A DNA stretch of 64,000 bases, taken from contig NZ_CP133078.1 in the NCBI RefSeq assembly GCF_030908465.1, forward strand, positions 1 to 64,000, read 5' to 3'. This document shows, one piece after another, positions 1 to 9,530 of this stretch (the first letter of the stretch is position 1; the number at the start of each line of letters is the position of its first letter). The position numbers and the translations under genes were made by a program. Below the pieces are notes generated by a model. The model worked only from the letters and a program-made list of their open reading frames with translations. It was not told the DNA's origin and did no database searches. Source of the DNA: Anaerotignum sp. MB30-C6 (GTDB taxonomy: Bacteria; Bacillota; Clostridia; Lachnospirales; Anaerotignaceae).

Positions 1-1329
1 ATGGAACACATAAACGAATTTTGGAACGAAGCATTGAAAATTATCGAAGAAGAAAGTTCTGCCGTTAGTTTTGAAACATGGTTTCGTCCCATTGTGCCCT
101 ATGGCGTACAGGATAATTGTTTTTATCTTCAAGTGGAAAATCCTTTGGCCAAAGATATGTTGGAAAAACGTTACTTTGACCTATTACGCAATACTGTAAA
201 ACAGGTAACCAAAAGAGATTTAGAAATCATTATTTTACTAGGAAATGAACGCCCTACTCGAATGGTTGAACAAAAAGATCCCCAAAAGCAAAATAATGAT
301 ATTCCAAGAAATTTGAACCCAAAATATGTATTTAGCTCTTTCGTGGTTGGTAATAGTAACCGTATGGCACACGCAGCTTCTTTGGCAGTTGCTGAGGCTC
401 CGGCAAAAAATTATAACCCCTTATTTTTGTATGGTAACTCAGGCCTTGGAAAGACCCACTTGATGCATTCCATTGCCCATTATATTCTCGACAATAATAA
501 TACGACAAAGGTTTTATATGTAACCAGTGAGACCTTTACCAACGAGCTGATTTTATCCATCCAAAACAATAAAAACGAAGCTTTTCGTAATAAATACAGA
601 AATATTGATGTTCTTCTGATTGACGATATTCAGTTTATTTCTAAAAAAGAAGGTACACAGGAGGAGTTTTTCCATACCTTTAATGCATTATATGAATCAA
701 CCAAACAAATTATTATATCCTCGGACCGTCCTCCAAAGGAAATTGAAACCTTGGAAGATCGATTACGTAGCCGCTTTGAAATGGGCCTAATTGCTGACAT
801 TCAGCCCCCCGATTACGAAACAAGAATCGCCATTCTTCGTACGAAAGCAGAACGTGATAATTTGCAAGTACCCGATGATGTTATGGCATATATCGCAAAA
901 AATATTGCATCCAATATCCGTGAGTTAGAGGGAGCATTGACTCGTATTGTTGCTTTTGCAACTCTAACAAATCAAAATATCTCCATTACGTTGGCCGAAA
1001 ACTCCTTAAAGGATATTTTCAGTGAAAATGCGTCAGCACCCATAACTCCTGACTTAATTCAGGAAATTGTATGCGAACATTTCAATATTCGTATTGAAGA
1101 TATACAAGGAAGCAAAAAACCCAAAAATATCGCCTTCCCTAGACAGGTTGCTATGTATTTATGTAGAAAATTATTAGATATTTCCTTGCCCAAAATTGGC
1201 GAAAGCTTTGGTGGGCGTGATCATACCACTGTAATTCACGCAATATCTAAAATAGAAAAACAACTGGAAAACGATACGGCATTGCAAAACACCATTTTGC
1301 AATTGGAAAAGGATATTAAGGGTCAATAA
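1..1329 (+). CDS. dnaA: Chromosomal replication initiator protein DnaA
   Basis: DnaA binds DnaA boxes at oriC, forms an ATP-dependent filament and opens the origin. The 442-residue product has normal family length: an N-terminal domain I starting with the NEFWNEAL helix, a short variable linker around residues 85-105, the AAA+ core with Walker A GNSGLGKT at residues 145-152 and Walker B LLIDDIQF, and a C-terminal domain IV with the box-binding signature GGRDHTTVIHA. The ATG is base 1 of the window, so its promoter and ribosome site are not visible. DnaA boxes lie directly downstream, as expected for a clostridial origin. Identification is secure from motifs and gene order. Confidence 0.98.
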   Translation: MEHINEFWNEALKIIEEESSAVSFETWFRPIVPYGVQDNCFYLQVENPLAKDMLEKRYFDLLRNTVKQVTKRDLEIIILLGNERPTRMVEQKDPQKQNNDIPRNLNPKYVFSSFVVGNSNRMAHAASLAVAEAPAKNYNPLFLYGNSGLGKTHLMHSIAHYILDNNNTTKVLYVTSETFTNELILSIQNNKNEAFRNKYRNIDVLLIDDIQFISKKEGTQEEFFHTFNALYESTKQIIISSDRPPKEIETLEDRLRSRFEMGLIADIQPPDYETRIAILRTKAERDNLQVPDDVMAYIAKNIASNIRELEGALTRIVAFATLTNQNISITLAENSLKDIFSENASAPITPDLIQEIVCEHFNIRIEDIQGSKKPKNIAFPRQVAMYLCRKLLDISLPKIGESFGGRDHTTVIHAISKIEKQLENDTALQNTILQLEKDIKGQ

Positions 1330-1330
1330 C

Positions 1331-1533
1331 CTTCCACAACGGCTTGTGGAACAGGGTAGGGATAACCTGTGGACAAGTATCAACCCCCACCCCTCTTTGT
1401 GAATACTGTGGATAAGCTATACTTCTACCCACACAGCTTCCACACTACTTACCAACAGGCAGAATTCCCTATTTTCTGGGGAAAAAGGGGTTTTCCACAA
1501 ACCCACAGCCTCTACTACTGCTACTGCGGATAA
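1331..1533. other. oriC: Probable oriC: DnaA-box cluster between dnaA and dnaN
   Basis: Close matches to the DnaA box TTATCCACA occur in both orientations: TGTGGAACA (1345-1353), TGTGGACAA (1368-1376), a perfect inverse copy TGTGGATAA (1407-1415), CTACCCACA (1425-1433), TTTTCCACA (1491-1499) and TGCGGATAA (1525-1533). The segment carries no gene and lies between dnaA and dnaN, the usual place for part of a Firmicute origin. The region upstream of dnaA, which may hold the rest of a bipartite origin, is outside the window. No strongly AT-rich unwinding element stands out apart from the TCTTATTTATTTCTTTATAG run just before dnaN. Confidence 0.8.
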
Positions 1534-1582
1534 ACTCTTATTTATTTCTTTATAGACTGTGTGAAAAGGAGTTGTGAACAAC

Positions 1583-2686
1583 TTGAAACTAATTTGTAAA
1601 AAAGATTTGCTGTTACAATACATTAACATTGTGAATAAAGCTGTTTCTAATCGAACTACCCTTCCAATTTTGGAATGTATTTTATTAACAGCGGATGATA
1701 AAGGTTTTGTTTTAACTGGAAATGACTTGGAATTGGGGATAAAAACTGCTTCCATAGATGCTGAAATTATAGAAATTGGGGAAATTGCCATAGAAGCCCG
1801 TATTTTTAACGAAATTATCCGTCGTTTGAATGGAGAAGAAGTATCCATTTCTACAGATGAAAAAAATGCAGTTACCATTGTTTGTGGTTCATCAGAATTT
1901 ACAATTATGGGCCAAGGCGGAGAGGACTTCCCTGCTTTGCCGGAAGTTGAACAGAATCAATCTTATACTTTAAAACAAAATGATCTAAGAAATATGATTC
2001 GCCAGACCATATTTTCTATTGCGCAAGACAATTCAAAACCTGTGCTAACCGGTGAATTATTCGAGTTTGGCGGGGATTTTTTAAATATTGTTTCGGTAGA
2101 TGGCTACCGAATTTCTTATCGTAAAAATAATTTGATTCTTAGTTGGGGAAATAATGAGGTGATTGTTCCTGGAAAAACATTAAGTGAATTAAATAAAATT
2201 TTATCTCAGGAAGACGAAGATTTGGTTTCCCTTTATGTAACAGATAAGCATATTTTATTTGATTTGGGAACGGCTGTTATGGTTTCTCGCCTAATCGCTG
2301 GTGATTTTATTCGATATGAACAAAGTTTTTCTGAAGATTATAAAACAGAAATTTTGATTGATAAAAGTGAGTTGATTCAATCCTTAGAACGTGCTTCTTT
2401 GGTATCTAGAGACAATAGAAAAACCCCAGTTCGCTTTAAGATTAAAACAAATTCCTTAGAAATTACAGCAAAAAGTGACATGGGAACGGCTTTTGAGGAA
2501 GTTGTGGCGGAAATTGAAGGTGAAGAAATTTCCATCGCTTTCAACCCTCGTTATTTCATTGAAGCATTGCGTTCCATTGATGAAGAAAGAGTAAGAATAC
2601 ATTTTACTGCTTCTTTGAGCCCTTGTACAATTTTACCTGTTGAGGGAGATTCTTTTAAATACTTAATTCTTCCATTAAGAATGTAA
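1583..2686 (+). CDS. dnaN: DNA polymerase III beta sliding clamp
   Basis: The ring-shaped clamp tethers the replicative polymerase to DNA. The product, about 368 residues, shows the three repeated clamp domains and begins (M)KLICKKDLL, matching the start of other beta clamps; the segment SNRTTLPILECILL is typical. A GTG at 1574 is in frame, but AAGGAG at 1566-1571 leaves only 2 bases before it and 11 bases before the TTG at 1583, and the TTG gives the conventional N terminus, so 1583 is preferred. The gene sits between oriC and the S4-domain gene, probably in one transcription unit with the latter. Confidence 0.95.
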   Translation: MKLICKKDLLLQYINIVNKAVSNRTTLPILECILLTADDKGFVLTGNDLELGIKTASIDAEIIEIGEIAIEARIFNEIIRRLNGEEVSISTDEKNAVTIVCGSSEFTIMGQGGEDFPALPEVEQNQSYTLKQNDLRNMIRQTIFSIAQDNSKPVLTGELFEFGGDFLNIVSVDGYRISYRKNNLILSWGNNEVIVPGKTLSELNKILSQEDEDLVSLYVTDKHILFDLGTAVMVSRLIAGDFIRYEQSFSEDYKTEILIDKSELIQSLERASLVSRDNRKTPVRFKIKTNSLEITAKSDMGTAFEEVVAEIEGEEISIAFNPRYFIEALRSIDEERVRIHFTASLSPCTILPVEGDSFKYLILPLRM

Positions 2687-2723
2687 ATATTATGTTAACT
2701 AATTTAGAAAGAGGGAATACTCT

Positions 2724-2942
2724 ATGCAGGAAGTTGTAATTCAAACAGAATTTATTAAATTGCAACAAGTTTTAAAGCTTGCAGGTCTCATTGGCCAAGG
2801 TTCAGATATTAAGATTTTAATTGCCGATGGTTTAGTTTATGTAAATGGCATACAAGCTTTGGAAAGAGGAAAAAAAATCCGCCCCAATGATGTGATTGAG
2901 GTAAAAGGATTTGGAACGATTAAAGTAGTGAGTGAATCATGA
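2724..2942 (+). CDS. yaaA: S4-domain RNA-binding protein (YaaA/RlbA family)
   Basis: A 72-residue protein made of a single S4 fold: the stretch FIKLQQVLKLAGLIGQGSDIK followed by LVYVNGIQALERGKKIRPND matches the S4 signature found in small YaaA-type proteins. Members lie almost invariably between dnaN and recF in Firmicutes and are thought to bind RNA or ribosome assembly intermediates; the precise role is unsettled. AGAGGG precedes the ATG. A terminator-like hairpin follows the stop, so it appears to be the last gene of the dnaA/dnaN unit here. Confidence 0.9.
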   Translation: MQEVVIQTEFIKLQQVLKLAGLIGQGSDIKILIADGLVYVNGIQALERGKKIRPNDVIEVKGFGTIKVVSES

Positions 2943-2978
2943 TGTTTTTTTAACAATTCGCTGGGAATATAGATGTGG

Positions 2979-3006
2979 AAAAAGGGGATAGTATATCCCT
3001 TTTTTC
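2979..3006 (+). terminator. Rho-independent terminator after the S4-domain gene
   Basis: A hairpin with stem GGGATA/TATCCC (2985-2990 and 2994-2999), extended by A-T pairs, is followed by a run of T. It separates the S4-domain gene from recF, so recF may be transcribed from its own promoter. Confidence 0.6.
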
Positions 3007-3123
3007 TGGTTAATAAAAGAAATTATCATATGTAATGACTATCGTTAAAATTATAACATTCTGTATGTAAATGGAAGTTTTTCTTTCGTACAGAAAAGAA
3101 GCTTGTATATTGGGTGGATATTT

Positions 3124-4209
3124 ATGCAAATAACAGAAGTGACTTTGCAAGGATTTCGTAATCTGGAAAAAATGCATATTCGGCCGTCCACAGGAATCAA
3201 TGTTTTTTACGGCAAAAATGCACAGGGGAAAACCAATTTTTTGGAATCCCTTTATTTTTGTGCTACGGGAAGATCCATGCGAACAAAGTACGATTGGCAA
3301 ATGATCGGCTTTGACGAAGAGGAAAGCCATATTCGTCTTTTGGTGAGCAAGAAAAATCGGAATGAGCGGATTGATGTTCATTTAAGACGGGATACAAAAA
3401 AAGGAATTGCAAAAAATGGCATACCAATTAAAAAGTTAGGTGATTTATTTGGTACATTGTATACAGTTGTATTTTCCCCTGAGGATCTTTCTTTGGTGAA
3501 GGATGGTCCTGCGGAGCGTCGGCGTTTTTTAGATATGGAACTTTGTCAGTTAAGTCGTATTTATTATTATGACTTGCAGCAATATTATCGTATTTTGAAG
3601 CAAAGAAATAATTTATTAAAAGAAATTCAGAAAAAACCTGCTTTGCAAGAGTCCTTATTTGTCTGGGACGAGCAGTTAATTGAATATGGTGAGCGTGTTA
3701 TGATGGCTAGAAGGGACTTTTTGCAAAGATTAGATATAATAGCTGCCCAAAAGCTAAATGCTCTCACAGGGGGATTAGATCAGCTTAAAATCATATATAA
3801 GCCAAATTGCGACTTAGGTCAGATGGCAGAACGGCTGGAACGTAATCTGCAAAGAGATCTTTATTTGGGTAGCACAAATTATGGCCCCCATAAAGACGAT
3901 ATTATTTTTTCTATTGATGGCAAGGAAGTTAAAAGTTTTGGTTCTCAAGGCCAGCAAAGGACAACGGCTTTAGCAACAAGATTGGCAGAAATTGATTTAA
4001 TTCGGGAGGAGACAGGGGAAAATCCTGTTTTATTACTGGATGATGTTCTTTCTGAGTTAGATGAGCAGCGACAGAAATATTTGATGGAAAGCATAGAAGG
4101 ATTACAAGCGTTTTTAACTTGCACAGGGATTGAAGATGCCATTAAAAAATATATCAGTAAAGATAACTTGTTTTATGTGGAAAATGGGCGAATAACCCCG
4201 GAAAATTAA
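3124..4209 (+). CDS. recF: DNA replication and repair protein RecF
   Basis: RecF is an SMC-like ATPase that helps load RecA at gapped DNA. The 361-residue product starts MQITEVTLQGFRNLE, with Walker A GKNAQGKTN near residue 36, and carries the C-terminal ABC-type signature (SQGQQRTTALA) and Walker B LLLDDVLSELD. An in-frame TTG at 3103 would add seven residues, but the ATG at 3124 follows GGTGG with normal spacing and gives the family N terminus. It lies in the standard dnaN-recF-gyrB order. The small DUF370/RemB gene that often follows recF was not found. Confidence 0.95.
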   Translation: MQITEVTLQGFRNLEKMHIRPSTGINVFYGKNAQGKTNFLESLYFCATGRSMRTKYDWQMIGFDEEESHIRLLVSKKNRNERIDVHLRRDTKKGIAKNGIPIKKLGDLFGTLYTVVFSPEDLSLVKDGPAERRRFLDMELCQLSRIYYYDLQQYYRILKQRNNLLKEIQKKPALQESLFVWDEQLIEYGERVMMARRDFLQRLDIIAAQKLNALTGGLDQLKIIYKPNCDLGQMAERLERNLQRDLYLGSTNYGPHKDDIIFSIDGKEVKSFGSQGQQRTTALATRLAEIDLIREETGENPVLLLDDVLSELDEQRQKYLMESIEGLQAFLTCTGIEDAIKKYISKDNLFYVENGRITPEN

Positions 4210-4398
4210 ATCTATTTCAAAGGGGTGTGGTGGCAAGGTGCTAGTACATCCCTTTCGTTTTTATCCATTCATTATGTAAATTTTCATAATGCAATTAAAA
4301 TATTTTTAAATGAATGGGTAACTAAATAATAAGGAAGGAAAAAAACTAATGTAATATTATTAAAATTACTGTTTTCCTTGAAAATATAAGGTTTTTCC

Positions 4399-4427
4399 TT
4401 GTAGAATGGATGAAAAAATGGTATAAT
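4399..4427 (+). promoter_or_regulatory. Probable gyrB promoter
   Basis: TTGTAG (4399-4404), a 17-base spacer and TATAAT (4422-4427) with an extended TGG in front of the -10. Transcription would start near 4434, leaving a leader of more than 200 bases before gyrB. Confidence 0.7.
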
Positions 4428-4564
4428 AGTTATGCAAGGTAAACTTTCTGAAATTTTAGAAAAAAACCCTGTTTTTTTAAGGTTTTTTTGAACGTGGATG
4501 ATTTATGATTGAAGCAATGCTTTGAGTTAAATAGAATATTTTTACCAAATAATATTTGATTCAA

Positions 4565-4595
4565 AATAGGTTTTATGAAATAAACCTATTTTTTC
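4565..4595 (+). terminator. Terminator-like hairpin in the gyrB leader
   Basis: AATAGGTTT (4565-4573) pairs with AAACCTATT (4582-4590) across an 8-base loop and is followed by TTTTTTC. It lies between the likely promoter and gyrB, so it could attenuate gyrB transcription. The rest of 4210-4651 holds no gene. Confidence 0.5.
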
Positions 4596-4651
4596 TTTGG
4601 CACAAAGAAAAGATGAGGAGCCCAAGAAGATTTAGTTGAAGGAGAGGTTTT

Positions 4652-6553
4652 ATGTCATCAGATTACAATGAAAGTCAAATCCAAGTGCTGGAAGGATTGG
4701 AGGCTGTTAGAAAGCGTCCCGGGATGTATATTGGTTCTACCAGTGCAAGAGGCTTGCATCACTTGGTTTACGAAATAGTGGATAATGCGGTGGATGAAGC
4801 CTTGGCAGGGTTTTGTAACGAAATAACGATAAAAATCCATGCCGACAATTCCATTTCTGTTGAGGATAATGGCCGTGGTATTCCCGTTGGGATTCAGCAG
4901 CAAAAGGGAATTCCAGCGGTTCAGGTTGTTTTTACAATCTTGCACGCCGGTGGTAAGTTTGGCGGCGGTGGATATAAGGTTTCTGGTGGTTTGCATGGTG
5001 TTGGTGCTTCCGTTGTAAATGCACTGTCAAGTTGGTTAACGGTGAACATTCATACTGACGGAAAAGTGTATGAGCAAAAATACTCCCGAGGAGATGTATT
5101 AACGCCTGTTACGGTGATTGGGGAATCTCAGAAGCATGGTACCTATGTTCATTTCTTGCCTGATCCTGAAATCTTTGAGGAAACAGTTTTTTCTTATGAT
5201 ATTTTAAAGCAGCGTTTGCGTGAAACTGCCTTTTTAACAAAAGGCTTGAAAATTAACTTAATTGATTTAAGAGAAGGTTTGGAACAGGAACGTACCTTCC
5301 ATTACGAAGGTGGTATTAAAGAGTTTGTTGCCTATATCAATAAAAGTCGTCAGCCTTTATATGAGGATATTTTCTATGCTTCTGGTGAAAAAGATGGCGT
5401 ATTGGTTGAGGTGGCGTTCCAATATAATGACGGATACACTGAAAATATTTTTAGCTTTGTAAATAATATCAATACTGCCGACGGTGGTACCCATTTGGTC
5501 GGCTTTAAAAGCGGCTTAACCAAAACCTTGAATGATTATGGCAAGAAGATTAATGCCATTAAGGATGCAGATAAAAAGCTTTCTGGCGACGATGTGAGGG
5601 AAGGTATTTCTGCTGTTATCAGCATTAAAGTAACAGATCCCCAGTTTGAAGGCCAAACAAAAGCTAAGTTAGGTAATAGCGAAGCTAAGAATGCTGTAGA
5701 AAGCGTTTTAAGCGAATATTTAACCTATTATCTGGAGGAAAATCCATCGGTAGCAAAAATTATAATTGAAAAGGGAATGACGGCTTCTAGAGCCCGTGAC
5801 GCAGCAAAAAAAGCAAGAGAATTGGTTCGTCGTAAAACTGGGCTGGAAAATACAAGACTCCCTGGTAAATTAACAGACTGTACCAGTAAAGATCCCTATG
5901 AGTGCGAAGTTTACATCGTAGAAGGTAACTCCGCGGGTGGTAGTGCAATTAAGGCCAGAGATCCTAAAACCCAGGCTATTTTGCCTTTGCGTGGTAAAAT
6001 TCTAAATGTGGAAAAAGCAAGGTTGGATCGTATTTTGAGTAGTGAAGAAATCAAAAATATGATTACTGCTTTTGGTACGGGAATTTCTGATGATTTTGAT
6101 ATTGAAAAATTACGTTATCATAAAATCGTTATCATGACCGATGCCGATGTGGATGGGGCTCATATTCGTACGTTGCTTTTAACCTTCTTTTATCGCTATA
6201 TGCCTCAATTGATTGAAGAAGGTAAGGTATTCATCGCCCAGCCACCTCTTTACCGTGTAGAGAAGAATAAGCAGCATTATTATGTGTATGACGATGCCCA
6301 GTTAGAAGCTCTATATAACGAAATTGGCAAAACAGGTATTAAAGATGTACAGCGTTATAAAGGTCTTGGTGAAATGGATTTTGACCAGCTAAGAGATACC
6401 ACAATGGCTGTGGAACATCGAATTTTGAAAAAAGTTGATATTAGTGATGCTTTTCTTGCGGATGAAATATTCAGTATGCTTATGGGTGACAGCGTAGAAC
6501 CAAGAAGGGAATTTATTTCTGAGAATGCCCAGTATGCAGTAATGGACTTCTAA
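4652..6553 (+). CDS. gyrB: DNA gyrase subunit B
   Basis: GyrB supplies the ATPase and TOPRIM parts of the gyrase A2B2 complex that introduces negative supercoils. The 633-residue protein has the GHKL ATPase domain ([36 protein letters not shown]), the transducer domain, and a TOPRIM/C-terminal domain with [16 protein letters not shown] and the ending YAVMDF. The TOPRIM motif usually written EGDSAGG reads EGNSAGG here. AAGGAGAGG precedes the ATG. It is followed by gyrA after a 241-base gap filled with a microhairpin array. Confidence 0.97.
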   Translation: MSSDYNESQIQVLEGLEAVRKRPGMYIGSTSARGLHHLVYEIVDNAVDEALAGFCNEITIKIHADNSISVEDNGRGIPVGIQQQKGIPAVQVVFTILHAGGKFGGGGYKVSGGLHGVGASVVNALSSWLTVNIHTDGKVYEQKYSRGDVLTPVTVIGESQKHGTYVHFLPDPEIFEETVFSYDILKQRLRETAFLTKGLKINLIDLREGLEQERTFHYEGGIKEFVAYINKSRQPLYEDIFYASGEKDGVLVEVAFQYNDGYTENIFSFVNNINTADGGTHLVGFKSGLTKTLNDYGKKINAIKDADKKLSGDDVREGISAVISIKVTDPQFEGQTKAKLGNSEAKNAVESVLSEYLTYYLEENPSVAKIIIEKGMTASRARDAAKKARELVRRKTGLENTRLPGKLTDCTSKDPYECEVYIVEGNSAGGSAIKARDPKTQAILPLRGKILNVEKARLDRILSSEEIKNMITAFGTGISDDFDIEKLRYHKIVIMTDADVDGAHIRTLLLTFFYRYMPQLIEEGKVFIAQPPLYRVEKNKQHYYVYDDAQLEALYNEIGKTGIKDVQRYKGLGEMDFDQLRDTTMAVEHRILKKVDISDAFLADEIFSMLMGDSVEPRREFISENAQYAVMDF

Positions 6554-6563
6554 GCGTGAAACC

Positions 6564-6756
6564 TTAGGGACGCTGTCCCTAATACCCTGCAAGGGCTTTG
6601 CCCTTGACCCAATTTGGAAAACTACGTTTTCCTTGGAGAAGGCTTTAGGGTTGAGATAAAAATATCAGTATAACGTATATAGACCCTTCAAAACAACGTT
6701 TTGAAAAAATGGGTTAAGGGATGAAATCCCTTGCGGAGTTTGAGGCAGAGCCTCAA
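6564..6756 (+). repeat. Microhairpin array 1 (gyrB-gyrA gap)
   Basis: Six short perfect hairpins are strung along about 190 bases. Arms: TTAGGGA/TCCCTAA (6564-6582, 5-base loop); CAAGGGC/GCCCTTG (6590-6606, loop TTT); GGAAAAC/GTTTTCC (6616-6632, loop TAC); TTCAAAAC/GTTTTGAA (6687-6705, loop AAC); AAGGGAT/ATCCCTT (6716-6732, loop GAA); TTGAGGC/GCCTCAA (6740-6756, loop AGA). Five have 7-8 bp stems with a 3-base loop, and each stem has a different sequence. Two similar arrays lie in the arg operon. No T-run follows the individual stems, so they are not ordinary terminators. The family is not one I can name. Confidence 0.75.
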
Positions 6757-6794
6757 GGTCTTATAAGGTTTTTAAATAAAAATGAGGTGAAAAA

Positions 6795-9344
6795 ATGAGC
6801 GACGAAATCAGAGAAATAGATAAGGTCGTTTCCATAGATATTAACGAGGAAATGAAAAAATGCTATATCGATTATGCCATGAGCGTAATCGTTTCCCGTG
6901 CATTGCCTGATGTACGAGACGGCTTAAAGCCTGTACAAAGGCGTATTCTTTATTCTATGAGCGAAATGAACTTGGATCCGAATAAGGGCTACCGTAAATC
7001 AGCTCGTATTGTGGGTGATACCATGGGTAAATACCATCCTCATGGTGATGGTTCCATTTATCAGGCAATGGTTCGTATGGCGCAGAACTTTTCTATGCGT
7101 TATATGTTGGTTGATGGTCATGGTAACTTCGGCTCCATCGATGGGTACGGTGCCGCTGCAAGCCGTTATACCGAGGCAAGAATGTCTAAAATTACCGCAG
7201 AATTACTGGCGGATATTGAAAAAGATACCGTTGATTTTATACCAAACTATGATGAAAATGAAAAGGAACCTACGGTTTTACCTGCAAGGATTCCAAACCT
7301 CTTGATAAATGGTTCTTCAGGTATTGCCGTTGGTATGGCAACCAATATACCACCTCATAACTTAACAGAAGTCATTAACGGCGTGGTTTGTATGATTGAT
7401 AATACAATTAACGACGAAGACACGGATATCGAAGATTTGATGGAGCATATCCAAGGCCCTGACTTCCCTACGGGAGCAACAATTCTTGGTAAGAGTGGCG
7501 TTCGTGCAGCGTATCGCACGGGTAGAGGCAAGATTTTAGTACGTGCATTGGCTGAAATTCAGCCTATGGCAAATGGACGTGAAAGAATTGTTGTAACAGA
7601 GCTACCATATGTTGTAAATAAGCTCAGATTGATTGAAAAAATCGCTGATCTTGTCAAAGATAAGCGTATTGAGGGCATTAGTGACCTGTATGATGCTTCA
7701 TCTGGTGACGATATTCAAATTATCATTGAATTGAAAAAAGATGTAAATGCCAATGTTATTTTGAATCAGCTTTATAAATTTACCCAGTTGCAGGAAAGCT
7801 TCGGCGCTATTATGCTTGCCTTGGTAGATGGTAAGCCTGAAGTATTAAACCTGAAGCGTATTATTGAAGAATACTTGAAGCATCAAGAAAACGTTGTGAC
7901 AAGAAGAACACAGTTTAACCTGGATAAGGCAGAAAAGAGAGCTCATATTCTGGAAGGCTTGCGTATTGCAATCAATAATATCGATGAGGTTATACGTATT
8001 ATTCGTACTAGTTATGATAATGCAAAAGAACGCTTGATGGAGCGTTTTTCCCTGTCGGATTTGCAGGCACAGGCAATTTTGGAAATGCAGTTACGTCGTT
8101 TACAAGGCTTAGAGCATGAAAAGATTGATGCTGAATATAAGGATTTAATGGAAAAGATTGCTTATTTCAAGGCTTTATTGGCAGATAGAAAATTAATGTT
8201 GGGCGTCATCAAAGACGAATTATTACAAGTTAGAGATAAATTTGGCGATGAACGTCGTACTCAATTTGTGCAGAACCCTGGAGAAATTGATATTGAGGAT
8301 TTGATTGAGGAAGAAACTTGCGTAATGACCCTTTCTAATCTCAATTATATCAAACGTACACCATTAGATACTTATAAGAGCCAGAATAGAGGCGGTAGAG
8401 GTATTGTTGGTATGCAGACAAGGGAAGAAGACTTTGTAAAAGACATGTTCCTTTCCTCAACCCACGATACGATTTTGTTCTTTACGGATAAGGGACGGGT
8501 ATACCGCATGAAAGGTTACCAAATTCCTGAGGCAGGGAGAACTGCAAGGGGTATGGCCATTGTGAACTTATTGGAAATTGAATCAGGCGAAAATATTACC
8601 GCTATTATTCCAGTGAAAGAGTTTAAAGAAGACGAATATCTTGTTATGATTACTAAGCAGGGTGTGATCAAGAAAACGGAAATGACAAGCTTTGCAAACA
8701 TACGAAAAGGCGGCTTAATTGCCGTAAATTTAAGGGAAGATGACAGCTTAATTTCTGTTATGACAACAAATGGTGAAGATGAAATTTTTGTTGCTACAAG
8801 AAATGGTTTGGGTATCAAATTCTCTGAAAAAGATGTGCGTCCTATGGGGCGTACAGCGACGGGGGTAAAAGCCATTACGCTGCGTAAAGAAGATTATGTT
8901 GTTTCAGCCGTTAAAATCGTCGAAGGGGCGAAAATTCTTAACGTAACAGAAAACGGATTTGGAAAACGTACAGAAACAGATGCTTTTACCGTTCAGTATC
9001 GAGGCGGTAAGGGTATGAAAGTCCATCAATTGACGGATAAAACCGGTCTTTTGACAGGAGTTCTTTTGATTGAAGATAACGAAGAAATTATGTTAATGAC
9101 TTCCGAAGGTATTATTATTCGTTTAAGAGCAAGAGATATCTCAACCATTGGTCGTGTGTCTCAAGGTGTGAAGTTGATAAACCTGAACGATGATGTGACT
9201 GTTGTGGGGATTGCGAAAATCTCTGAGGAGGATATCAAAGACGACGATGAGGAATTGAACGAAGAATTAATAGCAGAAGCTGTAGAAACCGAAGGTGTGG
9301 AAACAGATGAAGTAGAAGTTGAAACACCAACCATAACGGAATAA
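6795..9344 (+). CDS. gyrA: DNA gyrase subunit A
   Basis: GyrA cuts and rejoins DNA in the gyrase tetramer. The 849-residue protein has the winged-helix breakage domain with catalytic Tyr125 in the motif [12 protein letters not shown], a coiled-coil gate region, and a C-terminal beta-pinwheel containing the GyrA-box-like [11 protein letters not shown], ending in an acidic Glu/Asp-rich tail. The quinolone-determining segment reads [17 protein letters not shown]: Gly86 and Gln90 occupy positions equivalent to E. coli Ser83 and Asp87, where Ser/Thr and an acid are usual. GAGGTG precedes the ATG, and a clear terminator follows. Confidence 0.97.
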   Translation: MSDEIREIDKVVSIDINEEMKKCYIDYAMSVIVSRALPDVRDGLKPVQRRILYSMSEMNLDPNKGYRKSARIVGDTMGKYHPHGDGSIYQAMVRMAQNFSMRYMLVDGHGNFGSIDGYGAAASRYTEARMSKITAELLADIEKDTVDFIPNYDENEKEPTVLPARIPNLLINGSSGIAVGMATNIPPHNLTEVINGVVCMIDNTINDEDTDIEDLMEHIQGPDFPTGATILGKSGVRAAYRTGRGKILVRALAEIQPMANGRERIVVTELPYVVNKLRLIEKIADLVKDKRIEGISDLYDASSGDDIQIIIELKKDVNANVILNQLYKFTQLQESFGAIMLALVDGKPEVLNLKRIIEEYLKHQENVVTRRTQFNLDKAEKRAHILEGLRIAINNIDEVIRIIRTSYDNAKERLMERFSLSDLQAQAILEMQLRRLQGLEHEKIDAEYKDLMEKIAYFKALLADRKLMLGVIKDELLQVRDKFGDERRTQFVQNPGEIDIEDLIEEETCVMTLSNLNYIKRTPLDTYKSQNRGGRGIVGMQTREEDFVKDMFLSSTHDTILFFTDKGRVYRMKGYQIPEAGRTARGMAIVNLLEIESGENITAIIPVKEFKEDEYLVMITKQGVIKKTEMTSFANIRKGGLIAVNLREDDSLISVMTTNGEDEIFVATRNGLGIKFSEKDVRPMGRTATGVKAITLRKEDYVVSAVKIVEGAKILNVTENGFGKRTETDAFTVQYRGGKGMKVHQLTDKTGLLTGVLLIEDNEEIMLMTSEGIIIRLRARDISTIGRVSQGVKLINLNDDVTVVGIAKISEEDIKDDDEELNEELIAEAVETEGVETDEVEVETPTITE

Positions 9345-9357
9345 ACCGTTTAAAAAT

Positions 9358-9390
9358 AAAACTGCACTAGTAAGGTGCAGTTTTATTTTA
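9358..9390 (+). terminator. Terminator of gyrA
   Basis: AAAACTGCAC (9358-9367) pairs perfectly with GTGCAGTTTT (9375-9384) across a 7-base loop; the 3' arm runs into ATTTTATT. Confidence 0.9.
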
Positions 9391-9453
9391 TTGGGCTCTA
9401 GCGTAGTAAAAAAAGCACCAGCTATGGTGGTAAGAGTAAGAGGAAGCATAACG

Positions 9454-9482
9454 GTAACACTTCAAAATTATGGGTATATAAT
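9454..9482 (+). promoter_or_regulatory. Likely promoter of the 9531 gene
   Basis: GTAACA (9454-9459), a 17-base spacer and TATAAT (9477-9482). Transcription would begin near 9489, downstream of the ATG at 9483, which argues for the later start at 9531. Confidence 0.55.
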
Positions 9483-9530
9483 ATGAGTAGATTATATCAT
9501 AGTTTTGATGATGACGAGGAGACAGTTTTT

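Noticed and set aside
6564-6756. CRISPR array in the gyrB-gyrA gap
   Set aside because: The hairpin stems differ from each other, there are no identical repeats with regular spacers, and no cas genes.
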